A program made the position numbers and the translations under genes. The notes under the pieces are model-generated. The model was not told where the DNA came from. It saw only the letters and a program-made list of their open reading frames with translations, and did no database searches. Shown here one piece after another: positions 8,045 through 16,542 of a DNA stretch of 64,000 bases (its first letter is position 1; every line of letters starts with the position of its first letter). The stretch lies in the NCBI GenBank assembly GCA_035943635.1, contig DASZBX010000105.1, positions 62,001-126,000 of the forward strand, read 5' to 3'. This stretch comes from DASZBX01 sp035943635 (lineage in GTDB: Bacteria; Actinomycetota; Actinomycetes; Streptomycetales; Catenulisporaceae).

Positions 8045-8086
8045 GTGCCGTGGCCGGGAACGTTTGCCCCTTCCCGGCCACGGCAC
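8045..8086 (-). terminator. 16-bp hairpin at the end of the IPT/TIG gene
   Basis: Arms 8045-8060 and 8071-8086 pair perfectly around 10 bases. It begins at the stop codon of the 8086-9123 gene and lacks a U tract. It argues that the following gene starts after it, at 7991. Confidence 0.75.
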
Positions 8087-9123
8087 TAGATACCGGGCGG
8101 AGCCACGAAGGTGTAGGCGAGGCTGTTGCTCGTACCGCCGTCCGTGGTCACCGCGACTTGGACGGAGCCGCTGCCGGGCGGCGAGACGGCCACGATGGTG
8201 GTGTCGGAGATGACGGTGAACGACACCGGGGTGCCGCCGAACGTGACCGCGTCGGCCGTCGTGAGCTGAGAACCGGTCAGGGTCACCGAAGCGCCGCCCG
8301 ACTGCGGGCCCTGATTCGGCGTCAAGCTGACGAGCACGGGGGCCGACAGGTAGGTGTAGTCGAGGCTGTTGCTGGTGCCGCCGACGGTGCTGACCGAGAC
8401 GCTGACCGACCCGATGGTTCCGGCGGGGACCACCGCGGTGATCTCCGTGTCCGACACGACAGTGAAGGAACTCGCGGCGGCCGGGCCGAACCTCACCGCG
8501 CTCGCGGCCGTGAAGTGTGAACCGGTCAGGACGACCGACGTCCCGCCGGACTCCGGACCCTGATTCGGTACCACGCTCGCGAGTGTCGGGGCGGCGACGT
8601 AGTAGAAGTAGACGTGCTCAGCGCTCGTGCCGCCGACGGTCGTGACCGAGACGACGACCGGCCCGGCGACTCCGACGGGGACCGACGCCGTGATCTGCGT
8701 GTCGGACACCACGAGGAACGAGGTCGCGAGGACCGACCCGAACCTCACCGCCGTGGTTCCGGTGAGGTTTGCCCCGGTCAGGACGACCGAGCCGCCCCCG
8801 GCCAGCGGCCCCTGAGCCGGCGCCGCGCCGGCGAGCGTCGGGATCGGGCGGTAGGTGAAGCCGAGCCCGTTGCCGGTGCCGCCGGCTGTGGCGACCGTGA
8901 CCGGGACCGTGCCGCTGCCCGGCGGCGAGACGGCCACGATGGTGCTGTCGGAGACCACACTGAACGAGGCCGCGGCGACAGTCCCGAACGTGACCGCGGT
9001 GGCGGATGTGAGGTGGGCGCCGGTCAGGGTCACCGTTGTGCCGCCCGACCCGACGCCTTGGCTGGGACTGGCGGTGCTCAGAGTCGGGGCGGGCCCGGTG
9101 AGGGCCGGGATGTGAGTACTCAA
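8086..9123 (-). CDS. IPT/TIG repeat protein, four repeats
   Basis: A 345-residue protein made almost entirely of four ~83-residue IPT/TIG immunoglobulin-like repeats. Each has PxxGPxxGGTxVxLTGxxLT, then AVxFG, SFxVVSDxxIxAVxPPG and a closing VSVxTxGGTSN with an aromatic strand. The TTG start at 9123 is supported by gaggag (9130-9135 complement). No signal peptide is present. It lies between a smaller TIG protein and a YVTN propeller protein, all on the minus strand and each followed by a hairpin, so they are probably expressed together yet terminated separately or in graded amounts. Molecular role unknown; TIG folds usually bind proteins or sugars. Confidence 0.8.
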   Translation of the reverse strand: MSTHIPALTGPAPTLSTASPSQGVGSGGTTVTLTGAHLTSATAVTFGTVAAASFSVVSDSTIVAVSPPGSGTVPVTVATAGGTGNGLGFTYRPIPTLAGAAPAQGPLAGGGSVVLTGANLTGTTAVRFGSVLATSFLVVSDTQITASVPVGVAGPVVVSVTTVGGTSAEHVYFYYVAAPTLASVVPNQGPESGGTSVVLTGSHFTAASAVRFGPAAASSFTVVSDTEITAVVPAGTIGSVSVSVSTVGGTSNSLDYTYLSAPVLVSLTPNQGPQSGGASVTLTGSQLTTADAVTFGGTPVSFTVISDTTIVAVSPPGSGSVQVAVTTDGGTSNSLAYTFVAPPGI

Positions 9124-9222
9124 TGCGTTCTCCTCGCGGATCGGCCGCTTCGACGGCGAAGGGGCCGGTGGCGGCCGTCGCGGCCGGGGATGGTGATCGT
9201 CTCGGTGGTGACGCGGGCGGTC

Positions 9223-9264
9223 CCGTCGGGGCGGGGACGGATCCGGCTGTCCCCGCCCCGACGG
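9223..9264 (-). terminator. 16-bp hairpin downstream of the small IPT/TIG gene
   Basis: Arms 9223-9238 and 9249-9264 are exactly complementary around a 10-base loop. It lies in the 193-base gap between two TIG genes, second in a pair with the hairpin at 9276-9306. No U tract follows. Confidence 0.7.
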
Positions 9265-9275
9265 CTACCGGGTCG

Positions 9276-9306
9276 GCTGCGGTCCGCTCACCTGCCGGAC
9301 CGCAGC
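9276..9306 (-). terminator. 11-bp hairpin directly after the small IPT/TIG gene
   Basis: Arms 9276-9286 and 9296-9306 are perfectly complementary with a 9-base loop. It starts within ten bases of the TIG stop codon, so it is the first of two tandem hairpins behind that gene. Confidence 0.7.
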
Positions 9307-9316
9307 GGCGCCCGGA

Positions 9317-10060
9317 TCAGATACCGGGGCCCGACACGTAGGTGAAGGCCCCCACGGCCGTCGCGGAACCACCCGTGGTGGTCACCACGATGTCGGCCGA
9401 GCCGACGCTCCCGGGCGGGGTGATGACGGCCAGGGCGCCGTCGTTGATCACGCCGAACGGCGCGGGACTGCCGCCGATCGTGACGCCGGAGACGGTGCTG
9501 AGCCCGGAGCCCGAGACCGTGACCGAGGTACCGCCCGACGACGACCCGGAGGACGGCGAGACGGCGACGATCGTCGGGGAGTCGACGTAGGTGTAGGACA
9601 GCCCGTTGCAGCTCCCGCCGGCCGTGGTGACGGTGACGCTCACCGAACCGGCCCCGGACCCCGCGGGCACCACGACGCTGAGCAGGCCGTCGGACAGGAT
9701 GGTCGGCACCGCGTCGTTGGAACCGAACGTCACCGAGGAGGCGGTCGACAGGCCGATGCCGCTGAGGGTGACGGTCTCGCCACCGGCGGTCGGACCGGAG
9801 TCGGCGCTCAGCGACGACGTGAACGGCGCCCCGATGTAGTAGAAGTTCAACGGGTTGCTGGTCCCGCCGGCCGTGGTCACCCGCACGCTGACGGCCCCGG
9901 CGCCTGCGGGCGAGATGACGGTGACCGAGGTGGGCGTGTTGGACGTGATGACGGCGGGCCTGGTCCCGAACGTCACCGCGGTCGTGTTGGCGAGGTTGAC
10001 CCCGGTGATGGTGACGACGGTCCCACCGCCGGTAGAGCCCTGATTCGGAGAGATGGGCAT
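9317..10060 (-). CDS. IPT/TIG repeat protein, three repeats
   Basis: A 247-residue protein of three IPT/TIG repeats, beginning directly with MPISPNQGSTGGGTVVTITG. ATG 10060 is chosen because aggag lies eight bases upstream and because the repeat begins at residue 2. The longer open frame to 10327 adds 89 residues of low-quality sequence. The lack of a signal peptide matches the other two repeat proteins in this group. Repeats are ~80 residues, with the usual SGGTSVTVSGSGL and PPGSVGSADIVVTT motifs. It is the first gene of the minus-strand set, so regulatory sequence for the set should lie at 10061-10330. Confidence 0.8.
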   Translation of the reverse strand: MPISPNQGSTGGGTVVTITGVNLANTTAVTFGTRPAVITSNTPTSVTVISPAGAGAVSVRVTTAGGTSNPLNFYYIGAPFTSSLSADSGPTAGGETVTLSGIGLSTASSVTFGSNDAVPTILSDGLLSVVVPAGSGAGSVSVTVTTAGGSCNGLSYTYVDSPTIVAVSPSSGSSSGGTSVTVSGSGLSTVSGVTIGGSPAPFGVINDGALAVITPPGSVGSADIVVTTTGGSATAVGAFTYVSGPGI

Positions 10061-10438
10061 GCGTGTACTCCTGGTTCGCTGAGTGTTTTGCCCGTGGTCC
10101 TGCGATATCTGATCTCTGATGCCAGGCCCCTGAGGCATGGCGGGCGAGGTCGGATGGTTGATGACTCGGCGGGGTGCTGAACGCGGCGCGTAAAAGGATG
10201 CTGACGAAGTCGGCAGCCGGGCGGCGGCCGCTCCCCCCGGAGAGTCGAGGCAGCTCATCGGTTCGGACATCTCCAGTAACCGACACAAATCGTGCGAGAT
10301 CAATAACTTTGACTCAGAGTCACTCAAACTGATGAGCAGTGAGCAGACATGGCCTCATCGGCGCGGCTGAAGCGAGGGGATCAGTACCCGTGCACTTCAG
10401 CCGGCCGTACGTTTGTCGGTCCGCCGATATTCGCGGGT
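10061..10438. other. Intergenic region: promoter area of the TIG/YVTN set
   Basis: No gene is supported. It holds a 6-bp dyad TGACTC-A-GAGTCA at 10310-10322 that could be an operator. The region separates the start of the repeat-protein set from the end of the LysR gene. Confidence 0.4.
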
Positions 10439-11347
10439 TTACCGGAGCGAATCCACCGCCGCCTTGACGGTCTCGCGGAGCCAGGTGTGGGCTCGGTCGT
10501 TGTCATACCTCTGATGCCAGGCGGCGACGATGGGGGACGGCGGCAGCGGAAGCGGGATCGGGGCCGTGGTGAGGCCGAGCATGGCGATCGTGCTGTGGCA
10601 CATGCGCTCGGGGACGACGGTCAGCAGGTCGCTCTGCTGCACGAAATAGAGCGCAGCGGTGCTGGTGGGGGCAGTGGCGACGACCTGCCTGGCGAAACCG
10701 CGGGATTCGAGCAACTGGTCCACCCGGTCGCTCAGGCGGCCTCGGCGGGAGACGGTCACGTGGCTGGCGGCGGCGTAGTCGGCCAGGGTGAGGGGTGCCT
10801 GGGTCCGAGCCGGGGCGAGGGGGTGGTCGGCGCGCATGGCCAGCACGAGATGGTCTTCGGCGATGACCTCGGACCGGATTTCGGGCAGGTCCGGCACGCC
10901 GGAGCCGACTTCGAGGTCGATGTGGCCGTGCTTGAGGTCCAGGGTGTCGACGGTCGCCTCGGGCAGGAGCCGTAGGGCGACGTTCGGGGCCTGAGTGCGG
11001 ACGGCGTCCAGCAGGCGCGGGCCAACGGCGGTGGTGACGGCGTCGTGGCACTGCAGCGTGAAGGCGCGTACCAGGTTGGCCAGGTCCAGGCCGCGTTCGG
11101 GGGACAGGACGGCGTGCGCCTGGGCGACGAGCTCGTGGACCTGCGCGCGGACGCTGAGCGCGTACGGCGTGGGCGTCATCGTGCGGCCGGTGCGGACGAG
11201 GATCTGGTCGCCGGTGGCCTGGCGGATGCGGCCCAGGGTGCGGCTCATCGCGGGGGCGGAGAGGTAGAGGCGGTCGGCCGCGGCGGCGACGCTGCCTTCT
11301 TCCAGGAGCGCGTCGAGCGCGGTGAGGAGATTCAAGTCCAACTGCAT
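10439..11347 (-). CDS. LysR family transcriptional regulator
   Basis: A 302-residue protein of normal LysR length. The N-terminal winged helix-turn-helix is clear (LNLLTALDALLEEGSVAAAA followed by RLYLSAPAMSRTLGRIRQAT). The rest is the periplasmic-binding-like effector domain. ATG 11347 puts LDLNLL at the proper distance; an in-frame ATG at 11374 would add nine residues. It is divergent from an IMPase-like gene and an NAD(P)-binding protein gene with ~120 bases between them, the classic LysR layout, so it probably controls that pair. The inducer is unknown. Confidence 0.9.
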   Translation of the reverse strand: MQLDLNLLTALDALLEEGSVAAAADRLYLSAPAMSRTLGRIRQATGDQILVRTGRTMTPTPYALSVRAQVHELVAQAHAVLSPERGLDLANLVRAFTLQCHDAVTTAVGPRLLDAVRTQAPNVALRLLPEATVDTLDLKHGHIDLEVGSGVPDLPEIRSEVIAEDHLVLAMRADHPLAPARTQAPLTLADYAAASHVTVSRRGRLSDRVDQLLESRGFARQVVATAPTSTAALYFVQQSDLLTVVPERMCHSTIAMLGLTTAPIPLPLPPSPIVAAWHQRYDNDRAHTWLRETVKAAVDSLR

Positions 11348-11469
11348 GGAAGTAAATCTAGCAATGCGGAACATGCATTTGAAGTCATGCCAGAGTCGGC
11401 CTAGTGTCTTTCTCGGGCGGACGAAGCGTCGCCGAGAACATCCGAATCCTGGAAAAGGAGCTGGTCAGC

Positions 11470-12312
11470 ATGGGTGCAAACGTGACTTCGACGATGACGG
11501 ACCCTGTTTCGGGGGTGGGCGTGGCCGAGGACGTGGCGCTGCTCGCCAAGGCCGAGGCGGCGGCCCGGGCGGCGGGGGCCCGGCTGCTCACCGCGTTCAC
11601 GCCGGACGCGCGCCCGGCCGACCGGGACGCCATCTACGCCGCGGCCAAGGCCGTCGAGCAGACCTCGATGCCGGGGCTGCGGGCCGCGCTGGCGGCGGCG
11701 CGGCCGGGGGCCGGGTGGGTGGACGACGAGCTGGAGACCCGGGCGCTGCCGCCGGGGGAGTGGTGGGCCGTCGACCCGGTCGAGGGCGGCGTGAACCACG
11801 TGCACGGCATGCCGGAGTGGTCCGTGACCGTGACGCTGCTGCGGGACGGCGAGGCGGTGCTGACCGTCGTGCACCAGCCGGTGGGCGACCTGACGTACAC
11901 CGCGGTGCGCGGCGCCGGAGCGCGGCTGAACGGCCAGCCGCTGCACGTGTCGGCCAAGTCGGACCTGCGCGTCGCGATCGCCACGACCGGCCAGGCGCTG
12001 GCCGGCCAGGACGGCACCTACCGCCGGATCGGCGACTCGGTCACGGCCATGCTCGACCGGGCGCTGCTGGTGCGGGCCACGGTGCCGTGCACGTTCCCGC
12101 TGCTGGCCGTCGCGGCCGGACACTACGACCTGTTCTGGCAGTACGAGCCGGAACTGTCCGGGATCGCCGCCGGGATGCTGCTGGCCGAGGAGGCGGGCGC
12201 CGTGGTCAGCGACGTGGCCGGGCGGCCCTGGCGGCCGGGCGGGGGCGACGTGCTGATCGCGGCGCCGGGCGTGCACGCGGAGGCCGTCGGAGTGCTCGCG
12301 TCGGTGAAGTGA
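11470..12312 (+). CDS. Inositol monophosphatase-like protein with altered metal site
   Basis: A 280-residue protein of the inositol monophosphatase fold. ATG 11470 follows aaaaggag (11453-11460). The motif usually written DPxDGTTNFVHG reads DPVEGGVNHVHG, so the second metal-binding Asp is Glu. The C-terminal motif usually PWDxAAG reads LSGIAAG, so the third metal-ligand Asp is absent. Related actinobacterial proteins sit next to LysR and NAD(P)-binding genes as here. With two of the metal ligands changed, classic Mg-dependent phosphatase activity is doubtful; a binding or regulatory role, or a different metal preference, is possible. It is followed closely by the next gene, in the same direction. 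Confidence 0.8.
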   Translation: MGANVTSTMTDPVSGVGVAEDVALLAKAEAAARAAGARLLTAFTPDARPADRDAIYAAAKAVEQTSMPGLRAALAAARPGAGWVDDELETRALPPGEWWAVDPVEGGVNHVHGMPEWSVTVTLLRDGEAVLTVVHQPVGDLTYTAVRGAGARLNGQPLHVSAKSDLRVAIATTGQALAGQDGTYRRIGDSVTAMLDRALLVRATVPCTFPLLAVAAGHYDLFWQYEPELSGIAAGMLLAEEAGAVVSDVAGRPWRPGGGDVLIAAPGVHAEAVGVLASVK

Positions 12313-12398
12313 CGGCCGGCCGCCGGCCCGTGAGAACGGCGAAGCAAGTAGTGCGAACCGACAGCCGCACCACCGGAAATCTCGACACTGGAGCCATC

Positions 12399-13019
12399 AT
12401 GGAACTGACGGTCATCGGCGCTTCCGGCGCCACCGGGCGGGAAATCGTCCGCCAGGCCCTGGACCGGGGGCACCGGGTCACCGCCGTGCTGCGCGACCCG
12501 GCCCGGCTCGCGCTGCCGGAGACGGACGCGCTGAGCCTGGTCGCCGCGGACGTGCGGGACCCGGACGCGATCGCCCGCGCGCTCAAGGGCGGCAAGGTCG
12601 TGCTGTCCGGGCTCGGCGTGGCCAAGGGCGACCAGCCCGGGGTGCTCAGCGCCGGGGCCCGGGCGGCGGTGGCCGCCGGGCCGGACCGGATCGTCTGGAT
12701 CGGCGCGTTCGGCACCGGGGCCTCCGCGCAGGCCGCGGGCGCGCTGACCCGGAACCTGCTGCGGATGTTCATGGGCGCCGAGCTCACGGACAAGGTCGCC
12801 TCGGACACGGCCGTCCTGCAGGCCGGCGGCACGGTGTTCCACGCCGGGCCGCTCGCGAACCGGCCGCTGAGCCAGTCCCGGCGGGCGGTCACGCTCGACG
12901 CGGCGCCGCACCGGCTCTTCCCGGCCGGTGTGGCCCGGGCGAACGTGGCGGCGGCGATGCTGGACGAGGCCGAGTCGGGCGCGCACCCCGGCCAGACGCT
13001 GATCCCGCTGGACCGCTGA
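12399..13019 (+). CDS. NAD(P)-binding oxidoreductase (NmrA/atypical SDR)
   Basis: A 206-residue protein starting with the Rossmann motif VIGASGATGREIV (residues 4-16), then VTAVLRDPARL and LVAADVRDPD. This is the NAD(P)H-binding pattern of small YwnB/NmrA-like proteins. The catalytic YxxxK of classical SDRs is not seen, so it may be a redox sensor, flavin reductase-like enzyme or isomerase. ATG 12399 follows a ggag at 12390. It lies 86 bases after the IMPase-like gene and probably shares its LysR-controlled transcript. Confidence 0.8.
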   Translation: MELTVIGASGATGREIVRQALDRGHRVTAVLRDPARLALPETDALSLVAADVRDPDAIARALKGGKVVLSGLGVAKGDQPGVLSAGARAAVAAGPDRIVWIGAFGTGASAQAAGALTRNLLRMFMGAELTDKVASDTAVLQAGGTVFHAGPLANRPLSQSRRAVTLDAAPHRLFPAGVARANVAAAMLDEAESGAHPGQTLIPLDR

Positions 13020-13131
13020 GCGGCCCGGACCCGGCGGCGGCCCGGCGGATTCCGGTCAGTTCGCTGACAGCGGAACTCCGCCGGGCCCGCGAGGTCGAAC
13101 GTCTTAACCAGAGCGCAGTGCCATGAAGCAC

Positions 13132-13470
13132 TCAAGCTGCCAGGCACAGCTCTTGCCGCCGGATGTCCGCACGCAGGTCCCCCTGCTGCGCCGCCACGCT
13201 GAGCGATGAGCGTGCCCGCATGGGCGTTGTCCGGGACAGCTCTTCCTGCGCCAGGAGGAGCACTTGCGAGAGGTTCAGGCCCAGCGACCGCGCCGCGGCT
13301 GCCAGGACCTCGGACGAGGGTTCTTTGCGGCCACGTTCGATTTCCGACAGATAAGGCATGGAGATTCGGGCGATGTCGGCCACATCCTTGAGCGTCCGCC
13401 CTTGGGCCAGCCGCACCCGGCGCAGCACCTCGCCCAGAACGTGTCGCCACAGCGGGTCCCGGAAAGCCAT
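13132..13470 (-). CDS. XRE/Cro-family HTH regulator
   Basis: A 112-residue regulator. Residues ~12-65 are a helix-turn-helix of the XRE family (GRTLKDVADIARISMPYLSE, then IERGRKEPSSEVLAAAARSL). It resembles actinobacterial ClgR/PopR-type regulators of Clp protease genes in layout, but no clp gene is near. ATG 13470 is used; a GTG five codons earlier is possible. The C-terminal ~35 residues are variable. It is convergent with the upstream NAD(P)-binding gene and divergent from the NUDIX gene, so it may control the latter. Confidence 0.85.
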   Translation of the reverse strand: MAFRDPLWRHVLGEVLRRVRLAQGRTLKDVADIARISMPYLSEIERGRKEPSSEVLAAAARSLGLNLSQVLLLAQEELSRTTPMRARSSLSVAAQQGDLRADIRRQELCLAA

Positions 13471-13670
13471 CTCGTCACCGTTCACCAAGTCAGCGTAGAA
13501 CCGTGGACCGGTCAGCGTCCCGCTGCCCGCTCTGCCCTCAGCGAACAACGGCGACTGCTGTTTCGGCCCGGAGCAGATCCGCGGACGGCGGAAGTCCACC
13601 CCCGCGCAGGCCGGCGGTGGTGCGGCGGGCCGGTTGTGCGGAGCGTCGGCGGCTCCGGGATACTGGCGTG

Positions 13671-14267
13671 ATGACGTCGAACGCTGTCCCGGGCCCGTCT
13701 GCGACACCGTCCCCGACACCAGCGCCGACCAGCCTGTGCCTGCTGACCCGGCCGCTCGGCGGCGGGCGGCGCGAGGTACTGCTCGGGCTGAAGAAGACCG
13801 GGTTCGGCCTCGGCAAGATCGTCGGGCCGGGCGGGCACGTCGAGCCGGGCGAGAGCGCGGCGCAGGCGGCCGTGCGCGAGGTGCACGAAGAGGTCGGCCT
13901 GCACGTCGGCCTCGGCGAACTGCGCGAGCTGGGACACGTGACGTTCCGCTTCCCCACCCGGCCGGACTGGGACCTCGGGGTCGCGGTGTTCGGGGCCGAG
14001 TGGACCGGCGGCGAACCGGTCGAGTCCGCCGAGCTCGCGCCGCGCTGGTACCCGGTCGACCGGCTTCCGCTGGACCGGATGTGGGACGACGCCCGGTTCT
14101 GGCTGCCCGAGATGCTGTCCGGCCGACGCGTGTACGCTCAGATTTCTTACTCGGCGGACGGCCGGACCGTGCACGAGGTCCGGATCGACGAAGTCCGCCC
14201 CGAACCGGTGCAGGGCACCGCGGCCGGCCAGGGCGACGAAGCCGGCGAAGCCCGGAGGAGTGATTGA
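13671..14267 (+). CDS. NUDIX hydrolase (MTH1-like)
   Basis: A 198-residue protein with the complete NUDIX box GGHVEPGESAAQAAVREVHE followed by EVGL (residues ~60-84). Two further features recall MTH1-type 8-oxo-dGTP diphosphatases: LGKIVGPGGHVE before the box and MWDDARFWLPEML later (MTH1 has MWPDDSYWFPLLL). Sanitising oxidised nucleotides is therefore plausible, though NUDIX substrate calls from sequence are weak. ATG 13671 gives a disordered Pro/Thr-rich 20-residue lead. The end carries the Shine-Dalgarno sequence of the next gene, so translation is coupled. Confidence 0.85.
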   Translation: MTSNAVPGPSATPSPTPAPTSLCLLTRPLGGGRREVLLGLKKTGFGLGKIVGPGGHVEPGESAAQAAVREVHEEVGLHVGLGELRELGHVTFRFPTRPDWDLGVAVFGAEWTGGEPVESAELAPRWYPVDRLPLDRMWDDARFWLPEMLSGRRVYAQISYSADGRTVHEVRIDEVRPEPVQGTAAGQGDEAGEARRSD

Positions 14268-14268
14268 G

Positions 14269-14976
14269 ATGGCCACGTTCGTGCTCATCCACGGTGCCGG
14301 CTCCGACTCGTGGTACTGGCACCGGCTGGTCCCCGAGCTGCGCGCGCTCGGCCACGACACGGTCGCCCCGGACCTGCCCTGCGAGGACGACCGGGCCGGG
14401 TTCGCCGAGTACGCCGACGTGGTCGTGGACGCGATCGGCCGCCGCACCGACCTGGTCGTGGTGGCCCAGTCGCTGGCCGGGTTCACCGGACCGCTGGTGT
14501 GCGACCGGGTCAAGACCGACCTGCTGGTGATGCTGGCCGCGATGGTTCCGGCGCCGGGCGAGAGCGCCGGGGACTGGTGGGCCAACACCAACCTCGCCCA
14601 GGACCGCAAGGAGGACGCCGAGCGGGCCGGGCGCGATCCGGACGCCGAGTTCGACGTGCAGGAGGTGTTCTTCCACGACTCGCCGCCCGACGTCATCGCC
14701 GAGGCGGCGGCCCGCGACCAGCGCGGCCAGTCCGGGGCCGTGTTCGCCGCGCCGTGGCCGCTGGCCCAGTGGCCGGACGTGCCGACCCGGTTCCTGCTGT
14801 GCCGCGACGACCGTTTCTTCCCGGCGCCGTTCATGCGCCGGGTGGTCAAGCAGCGGCTGGGCTTCGACCCGGACGAGATGAGCGGTGGCCACATGCCCGC
14901 GCTGACCAGGCCGAAGGAACTCGCCGACCGACTGGAGGCGTACCGGACCGGGGCGGAGTACGGGCGGGATCTCTGA
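14269..14976 (+). CDS. Alpha/beta-fold hydrolase
   Basis: A 235-residue alpha/beta hydrolase. Features in order: HGAGSDSWYWH (oxyanion-hole loop, residues ~8-18), the nucleophile elbow VVVAQSLAGF (Ser at about residue 69, with Ala in place of the usual first Gly), the acid in CRDDRFFP, and the catalytic His in SGGHMPALTRP. ATG 14269 is favoured because ggaggag (14254-14260) is ideally placed; GTG 14260 overlaps the Shine-Dalgarno. The substrate cannot be told from sequence. It is the distal gene of a two-gene unit with the NUDIX gene. Confidence 0.85.
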   Translation: MATFVLIHGAGSDSWYWHRLVPELRALGHDTVAPDLPCEDDRAGFAEYADVVVDAIGRRTDLVVVAQSLAGFTGPLVCDRVKTDLLVMLAAMVPAPGESAGDWWANTNLAQDRKEDAERAGRDPDAEFDVQEVFFHDSPPDVIAEAAARDQRGQSGAVFAAPWPLAQWPDVPTRFLLCRDDRFFPAPFMRRVVKQRLGFDPDEMSGGHMPALTRPKELADRLEAYRTGAEYGRDL

Positions 14977-14985
14977 CCGTCGCCC

Positions 14986-15738
14986 TCACCACGCGAGTTG
15001 GAAGGCCCCTGCGCCGGCCAGGTCTGTGGTCAATGCGAACCGGTCGCCGCGGATGAGGGTGTGCCGCCATTCGACCGGCCGGCCGTCGGCGTGGCCGAGG
15101 CGGTGGATGGAGAACGCGGCGACGCCGGCCGGGCAGTTGAGCAGGGTGCGTTCGGCGCGGGTGGGCACCGCCGGGCGGATCTCCTCGCGGCTGTGGTCCA
15201 CGGTCACCCCGGCGCGCTCGGCCAGCACCCGGTAGAGGCTGGTGTGGGCGAAGTCGGCGTCCAGGATCGGGGCGGCGAGTTCGGCCGGGAGCCAGACCCG
15301 GTCGACCGCCAGGGGTTCGCCGCCGGCGCCGCGCAGCCGTTCGAGGTAGACCAGCGGGGTGGACGCCTCCAGGCCCAGCCGGCCGGCGATCACGCCGTCG
15401 GCCCGCAGGTCCAGGGCGCGCACGGTGCTGTCCTGGGCCTGGCCGCCCTGTTCGACCGAGGCGAACAGGCTGTAGAGCTCGCCGAGCGGCTGCTCGATCT
15501 CGGTCGGCGGGGCGACCCGGGGCTGGCGGCCGCGCTCGGCCAGCACCACCCCGTCCGCGCGCAGCTGGGACAGGGCTTGGCGCACAGTGTGCCGGCTGAC
15601 CCGGTACTCGCCGGTCAATGCCAGTTCGCCGGGGAACTGGTCGGCGAATTCGCCCTCGGCCAGCCGCCGCACTAAGTCCTCGCGCAGTTGGCGCCACACC
15701 GGCACCCGGCTGGTGCGGTCCATCGCCTGTGCCGTCAT
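14986..15738 (-). CDS. GntR/HutC family transcriptional regulator
   Basis: A 250-residue regulator with an N-terminal GntR winged helix (VPVWRQLREDLVRRLAEG, FPGELALTGEYRVSRHTVRQ) and a C-terminal UTRA ligand domain (residues ~95-245, ending EWRHTLIRGDRFALTTDL). ATG 15738 sits behind gggagag. It is divergent from a truncated YeiH-type transporter gene whose start is only 70 bases away, so that gene may have been its target. The ligand is unknown. Confidence 0.9.
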   Translation of the reverse strand: MTAQAMDRTSRVPVWRQLREDLVRRLAEGEFADQFPGELALTGEYRVSRHTVRQALSQLRADGVVLAERGRQPRVAPPTEIEQPLGELYSLFASVEQGGQAQDSTVRALDLRADGVIAGRLGLEASTPLVYLERLRGAGGEPLAVDRVWLPAELAAPILDADFAHTSLYRVLAERAGVTVDHSREEIRPAVPTRAERTLLNCPAGVAAFSIHRLGHADGRPVEWRHTLIRGDRFALTTDLAGAGAFQLAW

Positions 15739-15807
15739 CTTGCCGCTCTCTCCCTCATCGGTTTGCCAACCGGACCCACTATCCCGCATGAGGGAGAGGG
15801 GGCGGCG

Positions 15808-16478
15808 ATGGCTCAGCTCGCGGCGACCGCGCGACCGACGGTCAGAAGGACCACAACGCCGGGCGCGCAGGCCGGCGCCGACTCGGACCTCGCCCTTGAC
15901 CTCGGCCCTGATCTCGCCCCTGACCTCGGCCTCGCCGAGCGCCTGCGCCGCGCGTTCCCGGGCCTGGCCATCGCGCTCGTGATCGCGGCGGTCGCGACGG
16001 CGCTCGGCACACTGGTCCCGATCGTCGGCGGCCCGGTCTTCGCGGTGGTGATCGGCACGCTGCTCGCCGTCGTCCTTCCGCGGTTGCGCGACGAGCGGCT
16101 CAAACCGGGGATCACGGTCGCCGGCAAGGGAATCCTGCAAGCCTCGATCGTCGTGCTCGGCACCGGGCTCTCGCTCCAGCAGGTGGCCCACACCGGCCTG
16201 AAGTCCCTTCCGGTCATGCTCGGCACGCTCGCCGTCGCGCTCGGCGGCGCGCGCCTATTCGACCGGCTGCTGCGCGTGCACGGCGATATCCGCACCCTGA
16301 TCGGCATCGGCACGGGCATCTGCGGCGCGTCCGCGATCGCGGCCACCACGGCCGTGATCGACGCCGCGGAGGCCGACGTCGCCTACGCGCTCGGCACCAT
16401 CTTCGCGTTCAACATCATCGCCGTGCTGGCCTTCCCGCCGCTCGGGCACCTGCTCGGGATGAGCGCGCCGTCCTTCAG
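15808..16478 (+). pseudogene. Truncated YeiH/UPF0324-type transporter
   Basis: The first ~222 residues are a good YeiH-family (UPF0324, putative sulfate exporter) N-terminal part: several membrane helices, GKGILQASIVVLGTGLSL, and GIGTGICGASAIAATTAVI. Family members are about 330-350 residues and continue after HLLGMS with the segment around AGTAINDTSSVVAA. Here that part is missing: the frame runs into a hairpin at 16479 and then antisense through the neighbouring ATPase gene until 17181. The 3' third was probably deleted when the adjacent ABC operon was placed here. The remnant is unlikely to make a working transporter. Confidence 0.75.
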
Positions 16479-16520
16479 ATGGCCGGAGCCGGATCACCAA
16501 CCCCGATCCGCTCCGGCCAT
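16479..16520. terminator. Hairpin between truncated YeiH gene and ABC operon
   Basis: Arms 16479-16495 and 16505-16520 pair over 16 bp with one bulged C. It lies 23 bases after the ABC operon's last stop codon and is most likely that operon's terminator. The YeiH frame is cut exactly at it. Confidence 0.75.
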
Positions 16521-16542
16521 CGATCGTACGACGCGGCCGGAA

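Noticed and set aside
6459..8081. GTG 8081 as start of the YVTN gene
   Set aside because: It lies inside the 16-bp hairpin that begins at the stop codon of the preceding gene; ATG 7991 avoids this and keeps all seven blades.
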